Shown one piece after another: positions 23,910 through 32,894 of a stretch of 64,000 bases of DNA. Each line of letters starts with the position of its first letter. The first letter of the stretch is position 1. Location: assembly GCA_965228425.1 (NCBI GenBank), contig OZ245815.1:1860001-1924000 (forward strand), in the 5' to 3' direction. Position numbers and translations under genes: made by a program. The notes beneath the pieces are model-generated. The model worked only from the letters and a program-made list of their open reading frames with translations. It ran no database searches and was not told where the DNA came from. The stretch comes from JAJFJD01 sp965228425. Lineage in GTDB: Bacteria; Pseudomonadota; Alphaproteobacteria; UBA8366.

Positions 23910-26009
23910 ATGGGCGCTCTCGAGCGATTGTTTCAGCCGCGCGGCGTCGCGATTATCGGGGCGTCGACCGATCCCGTCCGGGTGGGCGGCGCGCCGGTCA
24001 AGGCGCTGGCCGACTACGGGTTTGCCGGTTCGATTTACCCTGTGAATCCGAAATACGACGAAATCCAGGGTCTGAAATGCTATGGGGCCGTGTCGGAGAT
24101 TCCCGGACCGTGCGACCTGGCGATCATCGCCGTTGCGGCCGGCGCGACGCCAAATGTGTTGCGCGCCTGCGGCGAAAAGAAGATCCCCTATGCGGTCGTC
24201 CTGAGCGGCGGCTACCGTGAAAGCGGCACGGACGGCGCGGCGCTTGAAGCCGAGGTGCGGCAGGTACTTGCGGAGACCGGCATCCGCATGATCGGCCCGA
24301 ACTGTCAGGGTGTGATCAACCTGACCGACAGGATGTACGCCACTTTCGGCGCGATCGCGGCCGAGCCGGACATGCGGGCCGGCCGGGTCGCGATGGCTTT
24401 TCAAAGCGGCGGCTTCGGATTTACCATCGCGCTGCTTTGCGAACAGCAGGGCGTCGGATTCCGTTATCTCGTTTCCGGCGGCAACGAGACGGACATTAAG
24501 ACGCCGGAGTTGCTGGACGCCTTCCTGGACGATGCCGAAACCAAGGTCGCCTTCGCGATGATCGAGGGGGTCGACGACGGGCGGGCGCTGCAGCGGGTCG
24601 GCCGCCGGGGCCTGTCGATCGGCAAGCCCGTGATCGTCTGGAAGATCGGCAATACGGAAACCGGTGCCCGCGCCGCTGCCTCGCATACCGCTAACATGAC
24701 TGGTCAGTACGACATCTATCAGGCCGCCTTCCGCCAAGCCGGGATTGTTGAAGTGCGGGACGTGGAGCAGTTGCAGGACCTGTTCTTCGCCTTCGAAACG
24801 GCCCGGCTTCCGGCGGGTAATCGTGTCGCTGTCATCACGATCACCGGCGGGTCGGGGATCGCCTTCGCGGACCGTGCTGTGGAAGGCGGGCTGGAACTGC
24901 CGTCCTTCGAGCCCGCCACAACGGAAGCGCTTGAGAAGATCATTCCCGTGTTCGGGTCGACCGGGAACCCTGTCGACACGACCGCCAATCTGTTCAATCA
25001 GGTCGAGAATTTCACCAGCGCGGTCTCTCATGTCATCAACGATCCCAACGTGGATCAATTGGCGGTCCTGATGGCGTCCGTCAGCGGACCGACGGCCGAA
25101 GCGGCGGCACGTGCCGTCGTTGGGGCTGCGGACGCGTCGGGTAAGCCGGTAATTGTGGCGTGGTCGGCGCGGCGCGAACGCGCGGCGGCCGCCTACAAGG
25201 TGCTCGAGGAAGCGGGCATCCCGATCGTGCCAACGCCGGTCCGGGCCGCCGATGCAGCCGCGACCCTGTCCGAGTTCGCCGCTCGGCAGCGGCGACTGGC
25301 CGAGAAGCCCGAGATGGATTTCTCGCCGGTTGAGGTGGACCTGCCGGCGGGTGCAGGAGCGCTGGATGAAATCGCAGGCAAGGCGTTGCTGGCGGCGTAC
25401 GATATTCCGGTCACCGAAGACCGAATCGTGCATCTGGGCGACGATCCGGCGCGTGTTGCGGAGGGCCTGTCTTATCCGCTGATCGCCAAGGTCCTGTCGC
25501 CGGATATCACGCACAAAACCGATGTCGGCAGCGTGCGCGCCAACTTGGAAGATGCCGACGCGCTGACCGAGGCGGTCGCCGAAATCGTCCTGGCGGCGCG
25601 GCACGCACGGCCGGATGCCCAGATCGACGGCGTGATCGTGTCGGAAATGGTGAGCGGCGCGGAAGTCCTGGCCGGGGTGATCAACGATGCGGTGTTCGGG
25701 CCGACGATCGCCGTCGGGCTCGGCGGCATCTACACCGAAGTGCTGCGCGATATCACCTATCGGGTTGCGCCCTTCGATACGGACGAGGCGCACGCGATGC
25801 TGGGGGAACTGCGTGCCCGTGCCTTGTTCGACGGCGTGCGCGGCGGTCCGGCGTTGGACGTAGGGGCGTTGGCGGAGGCTGTGTCCGCCCTGTCGCGGCT
25901 GGCCTGGGACCACCGTGGCCGTTTGGCGGAACTTGACGTCAATCCGCTGTTCGTCCGACCGAAAGGTCAGGGAATCGTGGCGGCGGATGCGCTTGTGGTT
26001 CTAAAGTAG
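23910..26009 (+). CDS. ADP-forming acyl-CoA synthetase (acetate--CoA ligase family)
   Basis: A 699-residue protein with fused alpha and beta parts: an N-terminal CoA-binding domain (residues 1-130, RGVAIIGASTDPVRVGGAPV), a succinyl-CoA-ligase-like flavodoxin domain with its phosphohistidine region (residues about 140-450), and a C-terminal ATP-grasp domain (LSPDITHKTDVGSVR and LGGIYTEVLRD). It joins an acid to CoA at the cost of ATP to ADP + Pi, or runs in reverse to make ATP. Order and fusion are those of bacterial Pat/AcdAB-like proteins without an acetyltransferase domain. It lies 9 bases after the SDR gene and 28 bases before a dehalogenase-like hydrolase, so a three-gene operon is likely. 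Confidence 0.85.
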   Translation: MGALERLFQPRGVAIIGASTDPVRVGGAPVKALADYGFAGSIYPVNPKYDEIQGLKCYGAVSEIPGPCDLAIIAVAAGATPNVLRACGEKKIPYAVVLSGGYRESGTDGAALEAEVRQVLAETGIRMIGPNCQGVINLTDRMYATFGAIAAEPDMRAGRVAMAFQSGGFGFTIALLCEQQGVGFRYLVSGGNETDIKTPELLDAFLDDAETKVAFAMIEGVDDGRALQRVGRRGLSIGKPVIVWKIGNTETGARAAASHTANMTGQYDIYQAAFRQAGIVEVRDVEQLQDLFFAFETARLPAGNRVAVITITGGSGIAFADRAVEGGLELPSFEPATTEALEKIIPVFGSTGNPVDTTANLFNQVENFTSAVSHVINDPNVDQLAVLMASVSGPTAEAAARAVVGAADASGKPVIVAWSARRERAAAAYKVLEEAGIPIVPTPVRAADAAATLSEFAARQRRLAEKPEMDFSPVEVDLPAGAGALDEIAGKALLAAYDIPVTEDRIVHLGDDPARVAEGLSYPLIAKVLSPDITHKTDVGSVRANLEDADALTEAVAEIVLAARHARPDAQIDGVIVSEMVSGAEVLAGVINDAVFGPTIAVGLGGIYTEVLRDITYRVAPFDTDEAHAMLGELRARALFDGVRGGPALDVGALAEAVSALSRLAWDHRGRLAELDVNPLFVRPKGQGIVAADALVVLK

Positions 26010-26037
26010 CGGTTCAACCGTCAGGAGACCGTCACAC

Positions 26038-26919
26038 ATGTTCGAGCAGTTCGAGCGGCGCGAGATCGAAACCGCCGGTGCAAAGATCAATCTCGTCGTC
26101 GGCGGCGAGGGGCCGCCGTTATTACTGGTCCATGGATATCCGCAGACGCATGTCATGTGGCATTTGATCGCGCCGCGGCTTGCGGAGACCTATACCGTCG
26201 TCGCCCCGGACCTGCGCGGTTACGGTGACAGTTCCAAGCCGCCTTCGGGCGAGAAATCATCGAATTATTCGAAGCGCGCGATGGCGCAGGATTTGGTCGA
26301 AGTCATGTCCGCGCTCGGGTTCGAGCAGTTCCGGCTGGCGGGACATGACCGGGGCGGGCGTGTTTCCTACCGGCTGGCCTTCGATCATCCGGAGCGGGTC
26401 GAGCGGCTGGCATTACTGGATATCGTGCCGACGTGGGAGCAGCTCGAGCGGGTCGATACGGTTTCCGCTTACGGCACATTCCATTGGTATTTCCTGGGAC
26501 AACCGTCGGATTTCCCGGAGCGCATGATCGGGGCGGACCCGGAGTTCTTTTTACGCTACGTGGTCGATAAATGGGCCGCATCGCCGGACCCGTGCGCGCC
26601 GGAAGCGATGGCGGAATATCTCCGCTGTTTCAGCAATCCGGAAACGATCCGGGCGACCTGCGACTGCTATCGGAACAACCCGGCGGCGGACTACGCACAT
26701 GACGATGCGGACCGGGCCGCCGGGAACAAGATCGAGTGTCCGACCCTGGTGCTCTGGGGCGGCGGCGGCCGTCCGCATAAGGGACGCAACGTTTTGGAGA
26801 CTTGGGACAATTGGGTATCGGATCTGCGTGGCAAGGCGCTCTCCTGCGGCCATTTCCTGGCCGAGGAATCACCGGACGAGACCTTTGCCGAACTCTCCGC
26901 CTTCTTCGCGGGTGAGTGA
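26038..26919 (+). CDS. Alpha/beta hydrolase, haloacetate (fluoroacetate) dehalogenase type
   Basis: A 293-residue alpha/beta hydrolase with the complete active-site set of fluoroacetate dehalogenases: nucleophile Asp104 in AGHDRGGR, carboxylate-binding Arg105 and Arg108, second acid Asp128 in LALLDIVPT, halide-pocket His149-Trp150 in FHWYFLGQP and Tyr211, and catalytic His272 in CGHFLAEE. The HGYPQTH segment (32-38) is the usual oxyanion region. The enzyme would hydrolyse haloacetate to glycolate and halide in the cytoplasm; some relatives are epoxide hydrolases, but those lack the His-Trp halide pocket. GTCAGGAGACCGTCACAC precedes the ATG. The next gene (rmlA) starts 8 bases after its stop. 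Confidence 0.82.
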   Translation: MFEQFERREIETAGAKINLVVGGEGPPLLLVHGYPQTHVMWHLIAPRLAETYTVVAPDLRGYGDSSKPPSGEKSSNYSKRAMAQDLVEVMSALGFEQFRLAGHDRGGRVSYRLAFDHPERVERLALLDIVPTWEQLERVDTVSAYGTFHWYFLGQPSDFPERMIGADPEFFLRYVVDKWAASPDPCAPEAMAEYLRCFSNPETIRATCDCYRNNPAADYAHDDADRAAGNKIECPTLVLWGGGGRPHKGRNVLETWDNWVSDLRGKALSCGHFLAEESPDETFAELSAFFAGE

Positions 26920-26927
26920 GGCACGCG

Positions 26928-27806
26928 ATGGTTCGCAAAGGGATCGTACTTGCCGGCGGCGCGGGAACGCGGCTCTATCCGATGACCCGCGGCGTCAGCA
27001 AGCAGTTGCTGCCCGTCTACAACAAACCGTTGGTCTATTACCCGCTGTCCGTCCTCATGCTCGCCGAAATCCGCGAGGTGATGTTCATCTCCACGCCGGA
27101 GGACCTGCCGCGGTTCGAGCAGATACTCGGCGACGGGTCGGCGCTCGGCATGTCCTTCAGCTACCGCGAGCAGGAAAATCCGGAAGGCGTTGCCCATGCC
27201 TTCGTGGTCGCCGACGATTTCATTCAAGATGAGCCGTCGGCGCTGATCCTGGGCGACAATATCTTTTACGGCCAGGGTTTGCGCGACAAGCTGCGCGACG
27301 TAGCGAAACGCCGGGACGGTGCCACGGTCTTCGCCTATCGCGTCACCGATCCGGAACGCTATGGCGTCGTGGAAGTCGACGAGATCGGCGTGCCGGTCTC
27401 GCTCGCCGAGAAACCGGATCGCCCGCGCTCGAACCTGGCGATGACCGGTCTATATTTCGTCGACGGTACGGTCGCCCAGGTGGCCCGGTCGTTGACACCG
27501 TCGGCGCGTGGCGAGTTGGAGATACCCGACCTGCTGCGCAGCTACCTCGACCAAGGCAATCTGTCCGTCGAGTTCCTGGGCCGCGGCAACGCGTGGCTCG
27601 ATACCGGTACGTTCGACTCCCTGCTCGATGCGTCGAACTACATCGCGACCATCGAACGGCGGCAAGGCCAGATGGTGGCCTGTATCGAGGAAATCGCCTG
27701 GCGCAACGGATGGATCGATAATCAGCAACTTCGCGCGCTGGCAGAGCCGCTGGCGAATTCCGGGTACGGCGATTATCTGCTGTCTCTGGCTTATGAAAGC
27801 AGTTGA
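26928..27806 (+). CDS. rmlA: Glucose-1-phosphate thymidylyltransferase
   Basis: ATG at 26928 gives 292 residues (a GTG at 26916 would add four). The nucleotidyltransferase motif GGAGTRLYPMTRGVSKQLLPV is complete, as are KPLVYYPLSVLMLA, DNIFYGQGL, ERYGVVEVD and RGNAWLDTGTFDSLLDA. It converts dTTP and glucose-1-phosphate to dTDP-glucose, the entry to dTDP-rhamnose and related sugars for the cell surface. No rmlB, C or D is adjacent; it lies between a dehalogenase-like gene and a GntR regulator gene, so it is separated from its usual operon. GAGG with 7-base spacing precedes the ATG. Confidence 0.9.
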   Translation: MVRKGIVLAGGAGTRLYPMTRGVSKQLLPVYNKPLVYYPLSVLMLAEIREVMFISTPEDLPRFEQILGDGSALGMSFSYREQENPEGVAHAFVVADDFIQDEPSALILGDNIFYGQGLRDKLRDVAKRRDGATVFAYRVTDPERYGVVEVDEIGVPVSLAEKPDRPRSNLAMTGLYFVDGTVAQVARSLTPSARGELEIPDLLRSYLDQGNLSVEFLGRGNAWLDTGTFDSLLDASNYIATIERRQGQMVACIEEIAWRNGWIDNQQLRALAEPLANSGYGDYLLSLAYESS

Positions 27807-27879
27807 TGGCGGACGTTGCGAAGGCTGCACTCCCCTGTAACAGTTGCCCGCGTGAGCGCATTAAGAGACTGTTGGCGTC

Positions 27880-28557
27880 ATGACGGATAACAAGAATCAG
27901 GGCCGCCGCAACGGACAGAACGGCGGGGTCGACGTGTTCGGCGTCCTGCGCGAACGGATTGCGAGTCATGCTTTGCCGCCCGGCAGCCGCCTGCGGGAAC
28001 AGGACCTCGCGTCCGAATTCGGCGTATCACGGGCGCGTATCCGCGAAGCCTTCGGCGCGTTGGAACAGCGCGGGCTGATCGAACGCATTCCCAACCGCGG
28101 TGCGCTGGTTGTCCGTTTCGATCCCATGCAGATGTACGACCTGTACGACGTGCGCGGAGTGCTGCAGGCCTATGTGGCGCGATTGGCGGCGGAACGTGCG
28201 CCCGACGGCGCGTGGGACGAATTGATCGCGCTGTTCGGCGAACCACTGGAACAAGCACTGAACAAGGGTGATTTCGACACCTATCTTTCGGGTCTGGAGA
28301 CGCTCCATCGCCGCATGATCGAACATGCGAATAACGCGATCCTTTCCGATATGCTGGACCTCATCTACGACAAGACGCGCGTCGTCTCCCGGCGCGTGAT
28401 CATCCTCCCCGGCCGTGCCGAGGTCGCCTTGAAGACCCACCGGAAGCTTCTGCAGGCCTTGGCCGACAAGGATCCGGACCGGTCGGAAAAAGCGATAACC
28501 GAAATTCTGTCCGGCGCGCGGGCACTGCTCGAGAAATACCAAAGCTACGTAATTTAG
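27880..28557 (+). CDS. GntR family transcriptional regulator (FadR/FCD subfamily)
   Basis: A 225-residue regulator: residues about 15-85 are a GntR winged helix (LPPGSRLREQDLASEFGVSR, then ALEQRGLIERIPNRGALV) and residues about 90-220 are an FCD all-helical ligand domain (YDLYDVRGVLQAYVARLAAE, FDTYLSGLETLHRRMIEHAN with metal-binding-type His, HRKLLQALADKD). FCD-type GntR proteins usually sense an organic acid and repress the neighbouring catabolic operon. Here the same-strand operon of CoA-transferase and acyl-CoA carboxylase begins 156 bases downstream, and an ATTGT-N2-ACAAT site lies between them. It is thus the likely regulator of that operon. Confidence 0.88.
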   Translation: MTDNKNQGRRNGQNGGVDVFGVLRERIASHALPPGSRLREQDLASEFGVSRARIREAFGALEQRGLIERIPNRGALVVRFDPMQMYDLYDVRGVLQAYVARLAAERAPDGAWDELIALFGEPLEQALNKGDFDTYLSGLETLHRRMIEHANNAILSDMLDLIYDKTRVVSRRVIILPGRAEVALKTHRKLLQALADKDPDRSEKAITEILSGARALLEKYQSYVI

Positions 28558-28575
28558 CCGGCGCGCTAGATCGTA

Positions 28576-28614
28576 GACAATATTGTTGACAATAATTTGC
28601 GCTCTGGCCAGAGT
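28576..28614 (+). promoter_or_regulatory. Putative GntR operator over the -35 of the acyl-CoA carboxylase operon promoter
   Basis: GACAATA occurs at 28576-28582 and 28588-28594, forming the palindromes ACAATATTGT (28577-28586) and ATTGT-TG-ACAAT (28582-28593). The second is the spacing commonly bound by FCD-type GntR dimers. TTGACA (28586-28591) inside it is a perfect -35; 17 bases on, CAGAGT (28609-28614) is a poor -10. Binding there would block the polymerase. Seen by eye; not tested against genome-wide motifs. Confidence 0.55.
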
Positions 28615-28713
28615 GGCGGGAGAGCCGGAAGAAGAGGCCCTGCGGATAGTGCGAGTCGGCGTGTCGCTGCCGGCCAGCACCGATAGGGTCCTAGGTCGGG
28701 AGGGATACCAGCC

Positions 28714-29961
28714 GTGAATGCGGAGGCCGGCGGTGGACCGTTAACGGGGTTCACGGTGCTGGAGCTCGGAACAATGGTGGCCGGTCCGTTTTGCGGCCGG
28801 ATGCTCGGCGATTTCGGGGCCGAGGTGATCAAGATCGAGGTGCCGACCGGCGATCCCGTACGGGCGATGGGGAAACGCGTCGACGGCAAGTCGCTTTACG
28901 CCTCGAGCATATTCCGCAACAAGCGCATGGCATCGATCAATCTACGAGACGAACGGGGCCGGGACCTCGTCCGCAACCTGGTCGAACAGGTGGATGTCCT
29001 GATCGAGAATTTCCGTCCCGGCACGATGGAGAAATGGGGCCTCGGATTCGACGACCTAGCCGCGATCAATCCCGGTCTGATCATGGTGCGCATCAGCGGC
29101 TTCGGACAATCCGGTCCCTACAGCCAGCGCGCCGGGTATGGCGTGATCGGCGATGCGATGAGCGGGATGCGTCACATCACCGGCGATCCGGACCGCCCGC
29201 CCGCGCGCGTGTCGGTGTCCCTAACCGACTACATAACGGGGCTGCATGCAGCCTATGGGGCGGCGATGGCATTGCTGGCGCGCGGCAGGACCGGCAAGGG
29301 TCAATGTATCGACGCCGCGCTGTACGAGGGCGCCTTCAACTTCATGGAACCCTATATCCCGGCCTACGAGAAGACCGGCTTCGTCGCGAACCGCACGGGC
29401 TCGCGGTTGCCGAATAACACGCCGAACAACCTGTTCGAATCGAAAGACGGCAAGTTCATTCACATCACCGCGGTCAGCGAGCCCACGTGGCGTCGCCTTA
29501 TGGAATCGATCGGTCGTCCGGATGCGATCGACGACCCGCGTTTCGCGACATTGGTTACCCGCGCCGAGCATGAAGACGATGTGGATGCGATGATATCGGA
29601 ATGGACAGGCGCGCATACGCTGGATGAGATCGACGCGGTGCTGCAGGAGGCGGGCGTTCCCGCGTCGCGCATCTTTACCATGCCGGACATATTCGAGGAT
29701 CCGCATTTTGCCTCGCGCGACATGCTGGTGGATGTGGACGATGCGGAGCTTGGCACGGTCAAGCAAGCGAATGTCGTGCCGAAGCTATCCGCCACCCCGG
29801 GGGACATACGACACGCGGGCGGACAGGTCGGCGTCGACACGCTATCCGTGCTTCTGGAGCGGTGCGGTCTGAACGAAGCAGCCGTCAAGTCGCTTGAAGA
29901 CGAGGGTGTCGTGTACTGTGGGGCCGCGGCGCCCGATGCGGCGTCAGAGACCGGGAATTGA
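28714..29961 (+). CDS. Class III (CaiB/BaiF family) CoA-transferase, first gene of carboxylase operon
   Basis: GTG at 28714 (VNAEAGGGPLTGFTVLELG) gives 415 residues. The N-terminal half has the family signature (GTMVAGPFCGRMLGDFGAEV, LIENFRPGTMEKWGLGFDDL, MVRISGFGQSGPYSQ). At the position of the usual catalytic Asp (YDxxxQA) this protein reads GYGVIGDAMSGMRHITG, i.e. Gly, with an Asp four residues later. This variant is seen in a CaiB subgroup, so activity is likely but the nucleophile is uncertain. It would activate an acid to its CoA ester for the carboxylase encoded downstream (1 base to the next ATG). Likely repressed by the upstream GntR protein. Confidence 0.82.
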   Translation: MNAEAGGGPLTGFTVLELGTMVAGPFCGRMLGDFGAEVIKIEVPTGDPVRAMGKRVDGKSLYASSIFRNKRMASINLRDERGRDLVRNLVEQVDVLIENFRPGTMEKWGLGFDDLAAINPGLIMVRISGFGQSGPYSQRAGYGVIGDAMSGMRHITGDPDRPPARVSVSLTDYITGLHAAYGAAMALLARGRTGKGQCIDAALYEGAFNFMEPYIPAYEKTGFVANRTGSRLPNNTPNNLFESKDGKFIHITAVSEPTWRRLMESIGRPDAIDDPRFATLVTRAEHEDDVDAMISEWTGAHTLDEIDAVLQEAGVPASRIFTMPDIFEDPHFASRDMLVDVDDAELGTVKQANVVPKLSATPGDIRHAGGQVGVDTLSVLLERCGLNEAAVKSLEDEGVVYCGAAAPDAASETGN

Positions 29962-29962
29962 G

Positions 29963-31513
29963 ATGACGGACAAAAAACTCGTCGACGAGTACGAAAAACG
30001 CCGCGAGACGGCGCTCGCCATGGGCGGCGAGAAGAAACTGGAGCGCCGCCGCAACGCTGGCGTCATGAACGCGCGGGAGCGAATCGATTATCTTTTCGAC
30101 ACCGGCAGTTTCCTGGAGTCCGGCCTGTTCGCGACCTCCGCGCGGCCGGAGGATCGGGATTCAAGCCCCGGGGACGGCAAACTGTGCGGGTACGGCCGCA
30201 TCGACGGCCGCGACGCGGTCGGCGTCGTGAACGACTTCACCGTGAAGGGCGCGTCGTCCGCCGCGACCAATATGAAGAAGATCAGCCAGATGCAGCGCAC
30301 CGCCACGGAACGGGGCCTGCCGTTGGTCTTTCTCGGCGAATCGTCCGGCGCCCGCATTCCGGACAATATGGGCGCATTCGGCATGGGCAACCTGCTCGCC
30401 AACAATCCGGCGCAGTATCGCCGGCTGCGGGAGTCGCCCTGGGCGGCCGCGGCGCTCGGCATGTGTTACGGCTCGTCGACATGGTACACCTGCCTCGCCG
30501 ATTTCAGCGTCATGCGCAAAGGCGCGGTGATGGCGGTATCGAGCGAACGGCTCGTCTCGATGGCGATCGGCGAAAAGGTCGAGGGCGAGGCGCTCGGCGG
30601 TTGGAAGATGCATGCGGAAACGACGGGTCTGGTCGATCAATTCGTCGATACCGACGAAGAGGCGATCGACGCGATCAAAACCTTCCTGAGCTACATGCCG
30701 ACCCATTGCAACGAAGCTCCGCCGGTCCATGCCGTTGCGGCCGGTTCCGGCGATGCGGCGGCATCCGTCGGGGATCTGGTGCCGGATAGCCGATCGCAGG
30801 TCTATGACATGCGCAAGGTCATCCAAGCCGTAGTAGACACCGACAGCTATTTCGAGTTGAAGCCGCGCTTCGGCCGCACCGCGGTGACGGCGCTGACCCG
30901 GATCAACGGAAAGACCGTCGGCTTCGTCGGCAACAACCCGCTGTTCAAGGCGGGGGCGATGGATGCGCAGGCCTGCGACAAGATCATCAGTTTCATGGTC
31001 CTGTGCGATTCGTTTAATATCCCGCTCGTCTTCTTCGTCGACAATCCGGGATTTGTGATCGGGATCGAAGCGGAACGCCAGCGCGCGCCGGGCAAGATCA
31101 TGAACTTCATGAACGCCCTGCAGCTCGTCACGGTACCGAAGCTGACGGTCATGATCCGGAAGAATTACGGTCAGGCGTATATCAACATGGGCGGCGGCAA
31201 GAACGCCGACGACGTGTGCGCTTGGGTGACCGCCGAGGTGAGTTTCATGGATCCGGCCTTTGCGGTGAACGTGGTGCACGGCCGCGAAGGTCAACGGCTC
31301 GAGGAGGAAGACCCGGCGCGGTTCGAGGCTGAGTTCGAAAAGATCAGCCTGGAGAACAGCGTTTGGGATTTGGCGGCCTGCTATGCGGTCCAACAAGTCA
31401 TCAAACCCGAGGAAACCCGGGATTGGCTGCAGCGCATGCTGCAGATTCACGAACGGCGTCTCAGCAACGGCGTGGGCCAGCATCTCTTGAACAACTGGCC
31501 GACCAGCTACTAA
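29963..31513 (+). CDS. Acyl-CoA carboxylase carboxyltransferase subunit (first of two)
   Basis: ATG at 29963 gives 516 residues. The two crotonase-like halves of biotin-dependent carboxyltransferases are present: the N-terminal one with VVNDFTVKGASSAATNMKK and LGESSGARIPDNMGAFGMG, the C-terminal one with VGFVGNNPLFKAGAMDAQAC, FFVDNPGFVIGIEAE and IRKNYGQAYINMGGG. It transfers carboxylate from carboxybiotin to an acyl-CoA. It begins 1 base after the CoA-transferase stop and ends 9 bases before the biotin carboxylase gene. Its acyl-CoA pocket sequence (LGESSGARIPDN) differs from the second copy at 33153, which suggests a distinct role or substrate. Confidence 0.85.
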   Translation: MTDKKLVDEYEKRRETALAMGGEKKLERRRNAGVMNARERIDYLFDTGSFLESGLFATSARPEDRDSSPGDGKLCGYGRIDGRDAVGVVNDFTVKGASSAATNMKKISQMQRTATERGLPLVFLGESSGARIPDNMGAFGMGNLLANNPAQYRRLRESPWAAAALGMCYGSSTWYTCLADFSVMRKGAVMAVSSERLVSMAIGEKVEGEALGGWKMHAETTGLVDQFVDTDEEAIDAIKTFLSYMPTHCNEAPPVHAVAAGSGDAAASVGDLVPDSRSQVYDMRKVIQAVVDTDSYFELKPRFGRTAVTALTRINGKTVGFVGNNPLFKAGAMDAQACDKIISFMVLCDSFNIPLVFFVDNPGFVIGIEAERQRAPGKIMNFMNALQLVTVPKLTVMIRKNYGQAYINMGGGKNADDVCAWVTAEVSFMDPAFAVNVVHGREGQRLEEEDPARFEAEFEKISLENSVWDLAACYAVQQVIKPEETRDWLQRMLQIHERRLSNGVGQHLLNNWPTSY

Positions 31514-31522
31514 AGGAAGCAC

Positions 31523-32863
31523 ATGTTCGAAAAAGTCTTGATCGCAAACCGAGGCGCCGTCGCGGCGCGCATCCTACGCAGCCTGCGGGCGATGGGCGTG
31601 AAATCCGCCGTCGTGTATTCGGAGGCGGACGCGGCGTCGCCCTATCTGGAAGAGGCCGACGAGACATTCGAGATCGGGCCGGGCAGCCCGCGCGAAAGTT
31701 ACCTGAACCAGGATAAATTGATCGAGACGCTGCAGGAATGCGGCGCCGACGGCCTGCATCCCGGCTATGGCTTTTTGGCTGAGAACGCGGATTTCGCGGA
31801 TCGGGTGGAGAGTACGGGCGCGACGTTCATCGGCCCGTCCTCCAAGTGGATATCCGCGATGGGCCACAAGACGCGCGCCCGCGATTTGGTCGCGGAGCAT
31901 GGCATGACGGTCGGCGGCGGGTCGCGTGTCCTGACCCCGGATGACGATGCCGCGGCGGAAGCCGGCAAGCTCGGCTATCCGGTGCTGATCAAACCCGCGG
32001 CCGGCGGCGGTGGCATCGGCATGTTGCCCGCGCGGAATGACGAAGAGCTGGAGAAGGCGCTGAAACGCGCGCGGTCGATGGCCGAACGAGGCTTCGGCAA
32101 TGCCGACGTCTATCTGGAGCGGCTGGTCGAGAAGCCGCGCCATGTGGAATTCCAGATCCTGGGCGATCAGCATGGCGGTGTGCGGCATGTCTTCGAGCGC
32201 GATTGCTCGGTCCAGCGCCGGCACCAGAAGGTGATCGAGGAAGCGCCGGCGCCCGGCGTCGCGCGCGATACGATCGACGCGCTGGCGACCGAGATCGCCG
32301 AAACGCTTCAGGCGCTAGGATACGACAACATCGGCACCGTCGAGATGCTGATGGGGCAGGACGGTAACTTCAGCTTCCTCGAGGTGAATACGCGGCTGCA
32401 GGTCGAGCACGGCGTCACCGAAGAGGTGACCGGCATCGATCTCGTGAAGGCGCAAATGCAATCGGCGGCGGGCGACGCGCTGGCGGATATTCTGCCGGCG
32501 GATATCGCCATCGACGGTCACGCCATTCAAGCGCGTGTCTACGCGGAAGACCCCAAGACGTTCTTCCCGTCACCGGGACCGCTGGAAACCTTTCGGCCGC
32601 CGGTGGAGTCTTCCGTGCGGGTCGATTCAGGGTATAAGGAGGGCCAGGACGTCACGCCGTTCTACGACCCGATGCTGGCGAAGGTGATCGCCCGCGCGGC
32701 GACGCGCGACGCGGCGATCGATAAACTGGTAGAGGCCTTGCAAGCGTTCGAAATTCGGGGCGTGAAGTCCAATATCCCCGCACTCGTCACCCTGCTTCAA
32801 TCCGAGGCGTTCCGGGCGGGCGACGTGCATACCGGACTGACCCAGTCCGTCATTTCAAGCTAA
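31523..32863 (+). CDS. Biotin carboxylase subunit of an acyl-CoA carboxylase
   Basis: A 446-residue stand-alone biotin carboxylase: the N-terminal domain starts FEKVLIANRGAVAARILRSL, the ATP-grasp core has KPAAGGGGIGMLPARND as glycine-rich loop, HVEFQILGDQHGGVRHVFER and EVNTRLQVEHGVTEEVTGID with the catalytic Arg/Glu/Gln set. The C-terminal domain ends with FEIRGVKSNIPALVTLLQSE. It ends before any biotinyl domain, unlike propionyl- or methylcrotonyl-CoA carboxylase alpha subunits (about 650 residues). The carrier is the separate small gene that follows after 31 bases. It uses ATP and bicarbonate to carboxylate the biotin. Confidence 0.88.
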   Translation: MFEKVLIANRGAVAARILRSLRAMGVKSAVVYSEADAASPYLEEADETFEIGPGSPRESYLNQDKLIETLQECGADGLHPGYGFLAENADFADRVESTGATFIGPSSKWISAMGHKTRARDLVAEHGMTVGGGSRVLTPDDDAAAEAGKLGYPVLIKPAAGGGGIGMLPARNDEELEKALKRARSMAERGFGNADVYLERLVEKPRHVEFQILGDQHGGVRHVFERDCSVQRRHQKVIEEAPAPGVARDTIDALATEIAETLQALGYDNIGTVEMLMGQDGNFSFLEVNTRLQVEHGVTEEVTGIDLVKAQMQSAAGDALADILPADIAIDGHAIQARVYAEDPKTFFPSPGPLETFRPPVESSVRVDSGYKEGQDVTPFYDPMLAKVIARAATRDAAIDKLVEALQAFEIRGVKSNIPALVTLLQSEAFRAGDVHTGLTQSVISS

Positions 32864-32894
32864 ATCCAGAAAGACAGGAGTTCGAAGAACAACA

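Noticed and set aside
23874..25913. Minus-strand open frame of 679 residues
   Set aside because: Shadow of the acyl-CoA synthetase gene; composition is typical of antisense high-GC frames.
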